A stretch of 64,000 bases of DNA, taken from NCBI GenBank assembly GCA_910577205.1, contig CAJTMA010000002.1, forward strand, positions 123,136-187,135, in the 5' to 3' direction. The translations under genes and the position numbers were made by a program. Source of the stretch: an uncultured Alphaproteobacteria bacterium (GTDB lineage: Bacteria; Pseudomonadota; Alphaproteobacteria; RF32; CAG-239). Positions 50,948-60,800 of the stretch are shown here, piece by piece. The notes below the pieces were generated by a model that was not told where the DNA came from, ran no database searches, and was given only the letters and a program-made list of their open reading frames with translations. The stretch's first letter is position 1, and every line of letters starts with the position of its first letter.

Positions 50948-52713
50948 TCTACCCTCATCACGTCTTCAATAATAAATTGTACGGAATTTCGCCCCTGCCA
51001 ATTATCATGGCGCAAAACGCCGACCAGATTAAAGCAGTCGCCATTGCTGTTTAACAGCGCCGGGCCGATTGCCGTATCAGCCACCCGGAAAGCCATAGCT
51101 TTTAATCCACCGCCCCCCGCAGCACTCAGCCAGCAGCTGACATGGCCGCTGCCGACCATACGCGCTCTGCTGACCCGCACCCGAGGCAGAACCAGTTTCG
51201 GCTCGCTGTTGCCTGCTCCGTATGGCTCAAGCAAATCAAGTTTCCCGGCCATTTCAACTGTCGCGGCAGCCAAATCAAGCACGCCGTCAACCTCTATTAC
51301 CGGAGTTATTGCTTCATGACCGATTTCTTTTTGCACATATTCCCCGACAAAACGGCGAAAATCATCAATCCGGTCTTTTTCCAGTGAAAATCCGGCGGCC
51401 ATCGTGTGTCCGCCTCCTTTGGTAATAACGCCTTTTTCCTTGGCGGCAATAATCAAAGCGCCTAAATCTACCCCGGGAATGGAACGAGCCGACCCTTTAA
51501 CCTCATCATCTTCAATAGACATGACAAAGGCCGGAAGGTTATAACGTTCCTTGAGTTTTCCGGCAACAATGCCAATAACACCTTGATGCCAGTCATCTCC
51601 GGCAACAAAAGCTATCGGATATTCTTGCGGCGTTCCTTCCAGCATTTCAATGGCTCTTTCCAGAACGTAACCTTCAATTTCTTTCCGACGGTCATTAAAT
51701 TCATTCAGCTTATCCGCCAAAAGCGATGCCTGAAACTCATCTTTAATACATAACAGGCGGTTGCCGAGCGCCGCTTCTCCGACTCGACCGCAAGCATTAA
51801 TCCGCGGCCCTAATACAAACCCCAGATGGAAAGCGCCGGGCGCTTCGCTTATGGCAGCCTTGTCAATCAAGGCGCGTAAACCAATATTACGCCGCTGAGC
51901 CATTACTTTCAGCCCCTGGCGGACAAATGCCCGGTTTAAGCCTAAAAGCGGCACAACGTCACAGACTGTTCCTAGCGCCACCAAATCCAGCCATTCCAAT
52001 AAGTTTGGCTCAGGACGGGATTGGTAGAAGCCTCGCTCCCGCAGTTCGCGATTGACAGCAACCATGGTGACAAAAACCACGCCGACTGCCGCCATATATT
52101 TCAAATACGGATAATCGTTGTTTTCATCCAAACGCTTGGGATTAACCACGGCATAAACATCAGGCAGTTTGGCTTCAGCTTCATGGTGGTCTAAAACGAT
52201 AATTTCAAATCCCTTTTCGCGGGCATAGTCAAAAACGCTGAAAGCCGTCGTGCCGCAATCGACAGTTATGACAAAGTCTACGCCTTGTGCGGCAAATTTA
52301 TCAAAAGCCATAATGCTGGGACCATAGCCTTCATCTCGTTCAGGAATATGGATTATCGGCTCAACACCGACACTTTCCAAAAATAAGCGCAAGACCGATG
52401 ACGACGTTGCGCCATCGACATCATAGTCGCCGATAACGGCGATTTTGCGTCCGGACATGACGGCTTCGGCAATCTTGCGGCTGGCTTCAGCCATCCCTTT
52501 CATGACCGACGGATCGGGCAACAGATTTTGCAATTTGGGATTAATAAAACTGCCGACCTCATCAGGCGCAATACCCCGGGAGGCAATAATGCGCGCAATC
52601 AGCGGCGGCAGTTCATAACGCTGGGAAATGAGTTCGGCTTTGCGGTCATCTGCAACAGCGGTTTTCCACAAATTTCCGCCGAGAGATTTGACATTTTCAA
52701 AACTAAAACTCAC
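50944..52713 (-). CDS. recJ: Single-stranded-DNA-specific exonuclease RecJ
   Basis: 589 residues; start is GTG with AAGGA eight bases upstream. DHH-superfamily motifs: GDYDVDGATSS (about 96), VDCGTTA (about 150), DHHEAEA (about 175) and later GGGHTMAAGFS for the DHHA1 region. RecJ degrades single-stranded DNA 5' to 3' in recombination and mismatch repair. It follows the OmpA-lipoprotein gene by 14 bases and is coupled to the DUF502 gene. Confidence 0.96.
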   Translation of the reverse strand: MSFSFENVKSLGGNLWKTAVADDRKAELISQRYELPPLIARIIASRGIAPDEVGSFINPKLQNLLPDPSVMKGMAEASRKIAEAVMSGRKIAVIGDYDVDGATSSSVLRLFLESVGVEPIIHIPERDEGYGPSIMAFDKFAAQGVDFVITVDCGTTAFSVFDYAREKGFEIIVLDHHEAEAKLPDVYAVVNPKRLDENNDYPYLKYMAAVGVVFVTMVAVNRELRERGFYQSRPEPNLLEWLDLVALGTVCDVVPLLGLNRAFVRQGLKVMAQRRNIGLRALIDKAAISEAPGAFHLGFVLGPRINACGRVGEAALGNRLLCIKDEFQASLLADKLNEFNDRRKEIEGYVLERAIEMLEGTPQEYPIAFVAGDDWHQGVIGIVAGKLKERYNLPAFVMSIEDDEVKGSARSIPGVDLGALIIAAKEKGVITKGGGHTMAAGFSLEKDRIDDFRRFVGEYVQKEIGHEAITPVIEVDGVLDLAAATVEMAGKLDLLEPYGAGNSEPKLVLPRVRVSRARMVGSGHVSCWLSAAGGGGLKAMAFRVADTAIGPALLNSNGDCFNLVGVLRHDNWQGRNSVQFIIEDVMRVE

Positions 52714-52727
52714 CTTTTTTCCTTAGA

Positions 52728-53519
52728 TTAATAACTGATATAGACTTCGGCGCGGCGGTTTAAGCGCTCGCCTTCGGGCATAACTTCCAAATAAGCCGGA
52801 CGATTGTCAGACATCGCCTCGACCAAGATTTTAGACGCGGGCATTCCGGCACGGCGCAATGCCGCAGCGACAGCTTCAGCTCTTTCCTGAGATACTTTAA
52901 AGTTTGCCATTTTATGACTGGCCATATCCGTATTGCGGGTGCGGCTGGAGGCAAAGCCCATCACCCGGACAAAAGCGTTATTGCGTTTGGCTTCGCGGAC
53001 AATCTGGCGGATTTTGGCATTAGAACCGGCTGCCAAAGCAGAACCGCCATTATCAAAGTAAAAAGTTTCGGCCAAATAAGTTACGCTGGGAATAACCGGT
53101 GCGGCTTTTGAGGGGGATGCAGGTTTGGACACAGAAGATTTAGCTGCTGTTTTCTGTTGTTTTTTGCTTGTTTTTTTAACAGGGGCATCAGCTTCCTGGT
53201 CAAAAGGGACACCGAAGAAATCAACATCTTCACCGTCAAAGACCGACTCTTCCTTGTTCAAATCTCCCGCGTCAGCTACAATTATCGGCGTTGTTTTGGC
53301 GGGAACAACCGTTTCGACAATGTTCTCGTCATCATAAGCGATATTTTTTCCATCGCTCAGCAGCCCGTTACCCTCTTTAAGGACGCGTTCGCCCTGCTCA
53401 GAAACCATTTCGGAAGACTCATCTTCGATTTCGGGAAAAGAAGCGCTGGTACAGGACACAGACAAAAACAAAGCACTGCCCAACACTGCCGTAACTCTCA
53501 CATTTTTCAACAAAGACAT
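52728..53519 (-). CDS. OmpA-family lipoprotein
   Basis: 263 residues from ATG 53519 with AGGG upstream (an ATG eight codons earlier has poorer context). The signal peptide ends in lipobox LSVSC, giving a lipidated Cys near residue 23. Residues 40-140 are low complexity, acidic then Lys/Ser/Pro-rich, a likely linker. Residues 145-263 form an OmpA-like domain with YFDNGGSALAAGSNAKI and MGFASSRTRN, ending NRRAEVYI, which binds peptidoglycan. It probably anchors the outer membrane to the wall, in the same general role as Pal, though it is not the canonical Pal. Confidence 0.88.
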   Translation of the reverse strand: MSLLKNVRVTAVLGSALFLSVSCTSASFPEIEDESSEMVSEQGERVLKEGNGLLSDGKNIAYDDENIVETVVPAKTTPIIVADAGDLNKEESVFDGEDVDFFGVPFDQEADAPVKKTSKKQQKTAAKSSVSKPASPSKAAPVIPSVTYLAETFYFDNGGSALAAGSNAKIRQIVREAKRNNAFVRVMGFASSRTRNTDMASHKMANFKVSQERAEAVAAALRRAGMPASKILVEAMSDNRPAYLEVMPEGERLNRRAEVYISY

Positions 53520-53568
53520 TTGATAAACCCTAATTAAAATCATCTAGAATCATAACCGCTTGTTGTCT

Positions 53569-53685
53569 TCAAAGCGGCGCTTGGATATATTGATAACGTA
53601 ATAACAAGATTAAAACAAGAACAAAAATAAATACAAACAGAAAAATATACGCGCTTAACTTATTAAAAATATTTGTGTTTATCAT
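53569..53685 (-). CDS. Possible small membrane protein, 38 residues
   Basis: A 38-codon frame with a polar start (MINTNIFNKLSA) and a single strongly hydrophobic helix (about residues 13-29, YIFLFVFIFVLVLILLL) ending RYQYIQAPL. It lies 49 bases before the OmpA lipoprotein start on the same strand. No Shine-Dalgarno sequence is seen, so expression is uncertain. Confidence 0.35.
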   Translation of the reverse strand: MINTNIFNKLSAYIFLFVFIFVLVLILLLRYQYIQAPL

Positions 53686-53731
53686 ATAACTGGTGTATAA
53701 TTCAGACCTAAATGTTATGAAAGGACGCAAG

Positions 53732-54271
53732 ATGGCAGTTCCGGCAACGGATACGGCAATTGATGTTGCTTATTGGTTTTTTAACCGGGCAGAAAAAGAC
53801 GGTCTTTACCTTGAGACGGAGAATATGCAGTATTTGCTGTTTTTGGCTCAGGTTCATTATGCCATGGCTTATAATATGGAAATGCTGACTCCCAGCTTGT
53901 TTGTCTGCAATCACAGCGGTTTTTTTGAGCCTAACCTTAAACGCATTTTTGCCATGGGCAGACCATTTATGCCTCCGGTTAAATTTCCTCAGAAAATAAA
54001 TGCTTTTCTTGAGGGAATCTGGCAAAAATATGGTTCTTTGCCTCTTGCCCGACTAGAAAAACTTATTAAAACTTCCTCCGCATTTAAAAATAATTGTTTG
54101 GAAGGAACGCTTAATACCATCGATTTCAAATCCGTGGTCGACAGTTTCATCAAAGCCGGCAAAAAAAATCAACAGAATAATGCCTTTTCAGATAATCGCA
54201 AAAAAGTTATGCTTTCGCAAAACGGCCCGGTCGTTGTTTCTAAATGGCAACCGCGGAAAATTGACACCTAA
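53732..54271 (+). CDS. Panacea/SocA-like domain protein
   Basis: 179 residues from ATG 53732 (AAGGA about six bases upstream). AIDVAYWFFNRAEKDGLYL-ENMQYLLFLAQVHYAMAYN near the start and LTPSLFVCNHSGFFEPNL after it fit the DUF4065/Panacea (SocA-like) domain, which in Caulobacter SocA is an antitoxin and proteolytic adaptor. No toxin gene is directly adjacent, so an antitoxin role is unproven. It is 16 bases upstream of the DUF192 lipoprotein gene. Confidence 0.5.
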   Translation: MAVPATDTAIDVAYWFFNRAEKDGLYLETENMQYLLFLAQVHYAMAYNMEMLTPSLFVCNHSGFFEPNLKRIFAMGRPFMPPVKFPQKINAFLEGIWQKYGSLPLARLEKLIKTSSAFKNNCLEGTLNTIDFKSVVDSFIKAGKKNQQNNAFSDNRKKVMLSQNGPVVVSKWQPRKIDT

Positions 54272-54287
54272 TCCAAAGGAGATGACT

Positions 54288-54845
54288 ATGAGCAAATTTT
54301 TAAATTTATTTCTGGCTTTAATGATTATTGCCGGCTGTTCCCCGAAAAAAGAAGACGGCAATCTGGTTATCTCTACAGAAAACGGAGATGTCATTTATAA
54401 TGTTGAGGAAGCCCAAAAGCCCGAAGAACTGGAAAAAGGCCTTATGAACCGTGAACAGTTGGCTGAAAATGGCGGAATGATTTTTGATTTATCCAAAGTC
54501 GACAATCAGGTTGCCATGTGGATGAAAGATACGCAACTCTCTTTGGATATGCTGTTTGTCAATGCTAACGGGAAAATTTTCTTTATCAAAGAAAAAGCGA
54601 CACCGATGTCCGAAGAGTTGATTATCGCCCCCGAACCGGCGATGGCTGTGGTTGAGCTTAATGCCGGAGATGTTGAAAAACACGGGATTAAAATCGGCGA
54701 TACAGTCAAACATCACTTTTTCAGCGATTACAATAAAGAAATTTATGAAGCTGACGGCAAGCTTCCACCGCGTGAAGAAACAGCCATGCCCGAGGAAGCA
54801 GAAGAAATTGTTGACGAAGTTTCAGAAGTTCCTACCGCAGAATAG
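54288..54845 (+). CDS. DUF192 lipoprotein
   Basis: 185 residues from ATG 54288 (AAAGGAG seven bases upstream). Signal peptide with lipobox IAGC near residue 16, followed by the DUF192 domain: RE-LAENGGMIFDL, MWMKDTQLSLDMLFVNANGKI and EPAMAVVELNAGDVEKHGIKIGD. The C-terminal 25 residues are acidic. The domain is conserved in bacteria and archaea with no firm function. Confidence 0.88.
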   Translation: MSKFLNLFLALMIIAGCSPKKEDGNLVISTENGDVIYNVEEAQKPEELEKGLMNREQLAENGGMIFDLSKVDNQVAMWMKDTQLSLDMLFVNANGKIFFIKEKATPMSEELIIAPEPAMAVVELNAGDVEKHGIKIGDTVKHHFFSDYNKEIYEADGKLPPREETAMPEEAEEIVDEVSEVPTAE

Positions 54846-54867
54846 TTGTCTGCTTCTTATAAAATTC

Positions 54868-54894
54868 AGCGCCCTTTTCCTGGGCGCTTTTTTA
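54868..54894 (+). terminator. Terminator of the DUF192 gene
   Basis: AGCGCCC-ttttcct-GGGCGCT followed by T6 gives a GC-rich 7-bp stem. A diverged copy of this hairpin and its flank lies 830 bases downstream. Confidence 0.85.
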
Positions 54895-54948
54895 TTAAAC
54901 TTTTCATTATTCTGTATAGTTTTCCGTAATGATTAACGTTGCATCTCC
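54880..54948 (+). repeat. 69-bp direct repeat, left copy
   Basis: From CTGGGCG to CATCTCC this matches 55709-55777 over 69 bases with about eight mismatches. It covers the terminator arm and the end of a surface-protein reading frame on the minus strand. Confidence 0.75.
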
Positions 54949-55017
54949 GGTATAGCTACCTCATCGTTATAAACCAATTCTACTTTAATTGTTCCTTTAT
55001 TTGGGATATAGCTGTTT
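54902..55017 (-). pseudogene. Remnant of the 3' end of a cysteine-rich surface-protein paralogue
   Basis: On the minus strand the last codons read G-DATLIITENYTE-stop, almost identical to the C-terminus of the 418-residue gene downstream (GDVTLIITENYTE). Just before, NKGTIKVELVYNDE matches NKGSVKIAWEYDNDE of that gene in another frame, so a deletion has broken the frame. Sequence further upstream no longer matches. The rest of the paralogue is gone and unrelated DNA with the 157-residue gene follows. Confidence 0.65.
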
Positions 55018-55217
55018 TTCTATTTTGTCCATTTTCGAAAATAATAGTTTACAGACCATATATTTTGTGATATAAAAAAATGTATTTCAAATTATTATAG
55101 ATGCTGTATGTATGTTTTCATTTGTTTGTGGTTTTTACCATTACTTTGAAATATCTTGCTTTGTAATGATTTGATTAATTTATATCAGAACCTAAACCTA
55201 ACTAAAACATAAAAAAA
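55018..55217. other. AT-rich spacer
   Basis: No gene. A/T-rich; TTTG-type and TATATCAG-like boxes before the next gene could be a Bacteroidota-style promoter. Confidence 0.3.
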
Positions 55218-55691
55218 ATGAAAACAAAAAAAATGAAATGGGCAGTTGTTGCCGTTACAGTTATTACGTTTTTATCGTATCTAATTTTCTTTCGCATAGA
55301 TGTTCCTGAGGGATTGATAAAGGGACGGATGTTTATATCCGAAGAAAAAACCTCAAAGCTGACAGTTACAGACCAGCAAAAAGATGTGATTTGGCTTGAG
55401 GATGGAACGATTTGGGGACATCCTAGCTTTTCGGAACTAGATCTTAAGGGAAAAAAAATCCTTTTGTATGGGGCCAATGAATTCAGATACGATGGTGAAT
55501 TTTTTGAAGAACAACTGTACTATAAAGGAGAACCTGTAAATCATGTGGTTTCTGACAGGTCACGGGTGAGGCTTCTCACATCTACTACTGATGACAGCTT
55601 TCTCTTTGGCTCATTTCTCATTGTGATGAGAAATGAAACAGAAAGTGATATATATCACCTACTGGGATGTTATCAATTTGTACAAAAATAA
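55218..55691 (+). CDS. Hypothetical membrane-anchored protein, 157 residues
   Basis: Not recognised. One hydrophobic helix at residues 8-25 is followed by an extracytoplasmic domain with many acidic and Phe/Tyr residues (GGTIWGHPSF, LYGANEFRYDGEF). No cysteine motif. The start has no Shine-Dalgarno sequence; the leader is A-rich (AACATAAAAAAA), which is typical of Bacteroidota, and the gene lies between two 69-bp direct repeats made from a surface-gene 3' end. It therefore looks like a late acquisition. Confidence 0.6.
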   Translation: MKTKKMKWAVVAVTVITFLSYLIFFRIDVPEGLIKGRMFISEEKTSKLTVTDQQKDVIWLEDGTIWGHPSFSELDLKGKKILLYGANEFRYDGEFFEEQLYYKGEPVNHVVSDRSRVRLLTSTTDDSFLFGSFLIVMRNETESDIYHLLGCYQFVQK

Positions 55692-55697
55692 AAAAAG

Positions 55698-55722
55698 CGC
55701 CCTAGAAACAGGGCGTTTTTTT
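55698..55722 (+). terminator. Terminator of the 157-residue gene
   Basis: CGCCCT-agaaac-AGGGCG followed by T7; it belongs to the right copy of the direct repeat and may also serve the convergent surface-protein gene. Confidence 0.8.
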
Positions 55723-55777
55723 ATTAAACTTTTCGTTATTCTGTATAATTTTCCGTAATGATTAATGTTACATCTCC
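55709..55777 (+). repeat. 69-bp direct repeat, right copy
   Basis: Counterpart of 54880-54948. Here it is the intact 3' end of the 418-residue surface-protein gene plus its terminator arm. Confidence 0.75.
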
Positions 55778-56992
55778 TGAGCAAGTAGCAATAGTTTCAT
55801 CATTATCATACTCCCAAGCAATCTTAACAGAACCCTTATTATAAGCGTATTCATGAAGATATTCGCCGCTATCTTCGGTTAAAAACTCCACGCCCAGAGG
55901 GAGATTTGAACAAGTCTTCGAGAAAGAAGATATATAAGCTCCGTCCCCGATATAACCAATACGCTCCGCTCCCGGATCTAAAATAATTTCTGCCCAGTTA
56001 CTCCAAGCATTAGCGCTGACATTCCCTGAAAGAGCAACCTCTGTTACCGTCCCCCTCTTCCCTGTGCTGCTCTCTACAACAATGCTGCTATCAGCTTGTT
56101 TTACAGAACATACATTTCCATTCTTTTGTCCTACAAAATTTAAATACAAATACCATTTTTCATTCGTACATACATCACCACTTTCTTTCGGCTCGCCATA
56201 ATAAACCACCGGGCGAACGTAATCATCACTATTTTTGTAATTTGTATTTTTAGTGTTATCGCTCTTGTCAAATTCCCATGCCGTCTCTTTATCATACTCA
56301 CAAGAAGACCAATACCATTTTGCTTCAAATGGCACAGTTCCATAATCTTTTAACATTGCTATTGTTGTGTCTAACAGCTTCCCAACAGAATACATTTGTG
56401 AAAATTCTTTAATGCTGGGCAGAAACCATTTTGTTTTCTTACAGAAATCCTGAGTACATCCCGCAGGCTGATAGCTATTGGCTGCCGTCGCCGCCGGCGT
56501 TCCGCCACAGCTGCTTCCACAGGCTAATATTTTATCCGTATTAGAACGACCATCCACACTACAACTATCTACCGACGCGGGATTGTCATTATATTGGCAA
56601 TTCGTTAAGTTCGGCATATCATAGCTATTGTTTGACCAATACATCGTTTCACTTCCTGCTGTGCCATCTTTCTTCACGTCAGTCAATGAAACTGCTAATT
56701 TGTTGGTTTCATCAAAAACAATACCTATTGGCGTTTTGCCGGAAATAACATTTTTGCTGACCGTACCGTCGCCATACAAAATCGGCAAAGAATTTTCAGA
56801 GGATTTTTTGGGGCAAAAAACTTTAGACATATCTGTCGGACACTTAACGGCAACTTGCCCCTCACAATCCGCCGCGCTCATCGTATAGCCTAAGTCAGCG
56901 CAGTCCGGCGCAAGGGTACAAACAGCATAAAGGGGAGAAGAATAAAGGATTGTTCCGGATAATAAAACGGACGCAAACAGGGGAGTTTTCAT
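55736..56992 (-). CDS. Exported cysteine-containing surface protein, DUF1566-like
   Basis: 418 residues. Residues 1-23 form a signal peptide (ending PLYA). A short Cys-rich N-terminal module (CTLAPDCADLGYT-C-VKCP) is of the kind seen in other surface proteins of this genome. Residues about 190-260 hold WFLPSIKEFSQMYSVG and WYWSSCEYDKETAWEFD, the DUF1566/Lcl pattern, with YVRPVVYYG closing it. The C-terminal 100 residues are beta-rich and share their end with the pseudogene next door. GAGGTG precedes the ATG. Likely attached to or exported beyond the outer membrane; function unknown. Confidence 0.8.
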   Translation of the reverse strand: MKTPLFASVLLSGTILYSSPLYAVCTLAPDCADLGYTMSAADCEGQVAVKCPTDMSKVFCPKKSSENSLPILYGDGTVSKNVISGKTPIGIVFDETNKLAVSLTDVKKDGTAGSETMYWSNNSYDMPNLTNCQYNDNPASVDSCSVDGRSNTDKILACGSSCGGTPAATAANSYQPAGCTQDFCKKTKWFLPSIKEFSQMYSVGKLLDTTIAMLKDYGTVPFEAKWYWSSCEYDKETAWEFDKSDNTKNTNYKNSDDYVRPVVYYGEPKESGDVCTNEKWYLYLNFVGQKNGNVCSVKQADSSIVVESSTGKRGTVTEVALSGNVSANAWSNWAEIILDPGAERIGYIGDGAYISSFSKTCSNLPLGVEFLTEDSGEYLHEYAYNKGSVKIAWEYDNDETIATCSGDVTLIITENYTE

Positions 56993-57197
56993 AACACACC
57001 TCGTAGATATTACTAAATCAAAACCTGTATTCAGAATATCATACTGTTAGGCATTTGTAAAGGTATTATGAACATGGGGTTTATTTTTGGCTAAAGGAAA
57101 TAGGTAAAACAGCTATGCCGGTATTACGCCAAGGCTATAGCGTGAAGATGAAGCCTCTACCGAGAGCATCATGGGGCAATAGCTATCCCAGATTTTA
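56993..57197. other. Intergenic region
   Basis: Holds the presumed promoter of the surface-protein gene on the minus strand and otherwise nothing convincing. Confidence 0.3.
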
Positions 57198-57890
57198 TTA
57201 AAACTCTATATCCGGTTCTATGCCGTATTCGCGGAGGGTTTGAATAATTTCTGCCAGATACAGGCGTTCCGTATAACTGATGATACCGTCAGACGCGCTG
57301 ATTTTCAGAGCTTCGCGAATCAGGTCTTCCACGTCTTCCGGGGTTTGGGTATTCAATTTTTTTACAGCAGCCAAGAAATCTTGTTCATTTGGCGTCAAAG
57401 CTTTCAGATAGCTACTGATGTATTGGTCACTCAAGATTTGTGTCTGCGGAAGGCGGTGCATAATGTAATCGCGCAGAGCCTGATTTTTTATCTGGTTAAA
57501 CTTATCCGTACATTTGGCCATAAATGTCAGGATTATCAAATTGTCTTTTATTGGGGCAAGAAGTTTAAAGTCAGAATCCTGTTTTCCGGAATCTCCGCTG
57601 CAAGCCTCCATTCCCTGACGGGACAGGTAATCACAATAATCGGCAATAAAAAGTTCCGCCGAAGCGTAAAATTTTTCATTGCTCAAATCCAGAAAATCTT
57701 TGATGTAGACGCTGTCAATAACCTGCGAGCGTTTTGTGCGATAGAAATACAAATCCAGAAAAACCAGATTGTCTTTCTGCCAGATGTTTTTTACCGCGAC
57801 ATTTTCTTCCCGCGTTTTTCCATTGGCGATTAAATGCACCAGCATATTATAAAAATGCAACGGACAGGACAGATGGCCGGTTTCCCCCAT
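57198..57890 (-). CDS. TerB-like C-terminal protein, 230 residues
   Basis: The ATG at 57890 overlaps the mfd stop (TGATG) with GGAG seven bases upstream, so it is co-translated with mfd. The first 150 residues are not recognised. The last 60 (ALKISASDGIISYTERLYLAEIIQTLREYGI) fit a TerB-like helical domain with the acidic ADG-x-E pattern. In many alphaproteobacteria an SdhE-type gene sits between recG and mfd; this one is too long and lacks the SdhE RGxxE motif, so it is a different gene. Confidence 0.6.
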   Translation of the reverse strand: MGETGHLSCPLHFYNMLVHLIANGKTREENVAVKNIWQKDNLVFLDLYFYRTKRSQVIDSVYIKDFLDLSNEKFYASAELFIADYCDYLSRQGMEACSGDSGKQDSDFKLLAPIKDNLIILTFMAKCTDKFNQIKNQALRDYIMHRLPQTQILSDQYISSYLKALTPNEQDFLAAVKKLNTQTPEDVEDLIREALKISASDGIISYTERLYLAEIIQTLREYGIEPDIEF

Positions 57891-60800
57891 CAAATTACTC
57901 CCAACAGGCTGATAAGCTTACGCAGATAAGTTTTAATCGTATCGACGCGCACAGCATAATCCTCAAGATTTTTTTCAATAAACAGTTTCTGATCCGGGCG
58001 GATTTTAACAGCGCCAAACTGCTTGGTTACAAATTCTATCAGCTTATCCGGCGCGGCAAAAGTATTGTTATGAAAACTCATCAAAATGCCTTTGCCGCCG
58101 GCATCGATTTTTTCGACATTAGCCATCACCGCCAATTGTTTGATTTCGACGGTTTTCAGCAGGTTGTCCACTTCCGGCGGAAGCTTGCCGAAACGATCCA
58201 CCAATTCTTCGCGCATATCCAGCAATGCGGATTGTTCCTTAATTTCGCCGATACGTTTATACAGCCCCAGACGGACACCCAAATCTTTAACATAGGTTTC
58301 GGGAATCATAATCGGAATACCGGTGGTAATCTGCGGCGCCCATTCCGCGGCAGCTTGTTTGTCCTGTTCAAATTCTCCGGCTTTCAGACGGGCGATTTCT
58401 TCTTCCAGCATATGTTGGTATAACGCCACGCCGACTTCTTTGATATGCCCGGACTGTTCTTCGCCCAAGATATTTCCCGAGCCGCGGATATCCATGTCAT
58501 GGCTGGCCAAAGAGAACCCTGCGCCCAAAGTATCCAGTGCCTGCAAAATACTCAAGCGGCGCTCGGCAATAGGTTTCAAATTTTTCTGTTTGGGAACAGT
58601 AAAGTAACAATAGCCGCGCAGCTTGCCGCGCCCTACCCGGCCGCGCAGCTGGTATAATTGCGCCAGACCAAACATATCCGCCCGGTGGACAATCATGGTA
58701 TTAACCGAGGGCATATCAATACCGGATTCAATAATGGTCGTTGACAGCAGCAAATCGGCCTTGCCATCGGCAAAATCATTCATGACTTGTTCCAGTTGTT
58801 TCACCGGCATTTGCCCATGTGCCACCGAAATTTTAATATCGGGAACTAACTCCCGCAATTCTTTTTCCACACCGAAAATATCTGATACGCGGGGGCAGAC
58901 AAAGAACGTCTGGCCGTTACGGAATTTCTCGCGGTAAATAGCTTCTTTTATCATCACCTTGTCAAAAGGCATGACAAAAGTTCTGGCAGCCAAACGGTCT
59001 ACCGGCGGCGTACCGATAATGCTTAATTGTTTTACCCCCGTCAAAGACATTTGCAACGTCCGGGGAATTGGGGTTGCGGTCAGGGTCAGCACATGAACGT
59101 CAGACTTCAGGGATTTGAGTTTCTCTTTATGCGCTACGCCAAAGTGCTGCTCCTCATCAATAATCAATAAACCGAGATTGCAGAATTTTATATCCTTTGA
59201 CAACAGGGCGTGCGTGCCGATGACGATTTCAACCGAACCGTCAGCCAAACCGCGGCGGGTTTCTTCTGCCTCGCGCGGCGTAATCAAACGCGACAGCATT
59301 TTCACTCTGACAGGAAAACCTTCCATACGTTTTTTGAAGTTATAATAGTGTTGGCGCGCCAATAGTGTGGTGGGCACAATCAAAGCCACCTGAGCGCCGG
59401 ATACTGCCACGGCAAAAGCCGCACGCAATGCAACTTCGGTCTTGCCGAAACCGACATCGCCGCAAACCAGCCGATCCATCGGAGATCCCTGCCCTAAATC
59501 TTTTAATACATCGGTAATGGCATTTAACTGGTCATCGGTTTCGCTGTATGGAAACTTCGCACAAAATTCGTCATAAGTTCCTGATGGCGGGATGAAGACA
59601 TCCGCATCCTTCAAATGGCGTTCGGCGGCAATTTTAATCAGCTTTTCGGCAATATCGCGGATTTTAGCCTTAACTTTGGCTTTTTTGGCCTGCCATGCCA
59701 CGCCGCCCAAGGTATCCAGCTGGATGTTGTCGTCTTCCAGGCCATAACGGGACACCATATCGATATTTTCGACAGGAACAAACAGTTTGGCATCATTGGC
59801 ATAGAGGATTTTTAAGCAATCGTGGGGCGCTCCGCCGGCGGTAATATTTTCCAGTCCTAAAAATTTGCCGATACCGTGTTCGACGTGGACAACTAATTCA
59901 CCGACAGATAATGAAGAAACATCGGCAATAAAATCTTTGGCGGTTACTTTTTTAGTTGTCCGGCGGTTTTGCCTCTCGCCGAGAATATCCTGTTCGGAAA
60001 TCAAACACCAGCCATCCCCCTTAAAGCCATGCGGCAAATTCATAACGGTCAAGGCGGTTTTCTTATGGCCGGTTTTACTTAAAGCTTCTGCCCAATTATC
60101 GGCCAATGCCATATTATCTATGCCATACTCGCTCATAAGTGACGTTAAACGCTCGCGCGAGCCTTCGCTGTAGCAGCAGATAATGCGTTTTAATTTGCCG
60201 TTTTCAGACAGATAATCTTTCAAATCAGCATAAACCTGCGCGGCACTGACATTTTTGGCATTTGAGAAATCTCTCCCGGGGATGACGCCCGCAGAAACAT
60301 TGTCATCCGAAGCAGGCAGCGACATATTAGTAAAAGTTATTGCCCTGCGGCTGCGAAGAATATCTTTAAACTGTTTGTCATTCAGGTAAAACAACTCAGG
60401 GGCTATCGGGCGATAAACATCCGCCTCATTAACAGACTTAATGCTTAAGGCCTCTAACCGCGCCTGATAATAATCGGCAATGCTTTCTTCCTTAGACTTT
60501 ACGGCCTCGCGGACATTGCGCCCGACAATCACATAAGCTTGCGGTAGATAATCAAACAGCGTCGGCAGTGTTTCATCATAAAAAAACGGCAGCCAGTTTT
60601 CCATGCCCATATATTTCTGCCCGGATGAAATCGTTTCATACAATTCATCGGTTGTGCCGCCCGCGCCGAAAGCTTCGCGGTATTTGGCACGAAAGGTTTT
60701 AACGGTGTTGTTATCAAGCGCCACTTCGCCCATAACCTGAAAAGTATAACTTTTCAACTCGCCGGCAGTCCGTTGGGTCAAAGGGTCAAAAGTGCGGATT

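Noticed and set aside
53732..54271. Toxin-antitoxin pair with the Panacea-like gene
   Set aside because: The neighbour is a DUF192 lipoprotein with no toxin features, so no pair can be claimed.
57198..57890. SdhE (succinate dehydrogenase assembly factor)
   Set aside because: Expected between recG and mfd, but the protein is about 2.5 times too long and lacks the RGxxE motif.
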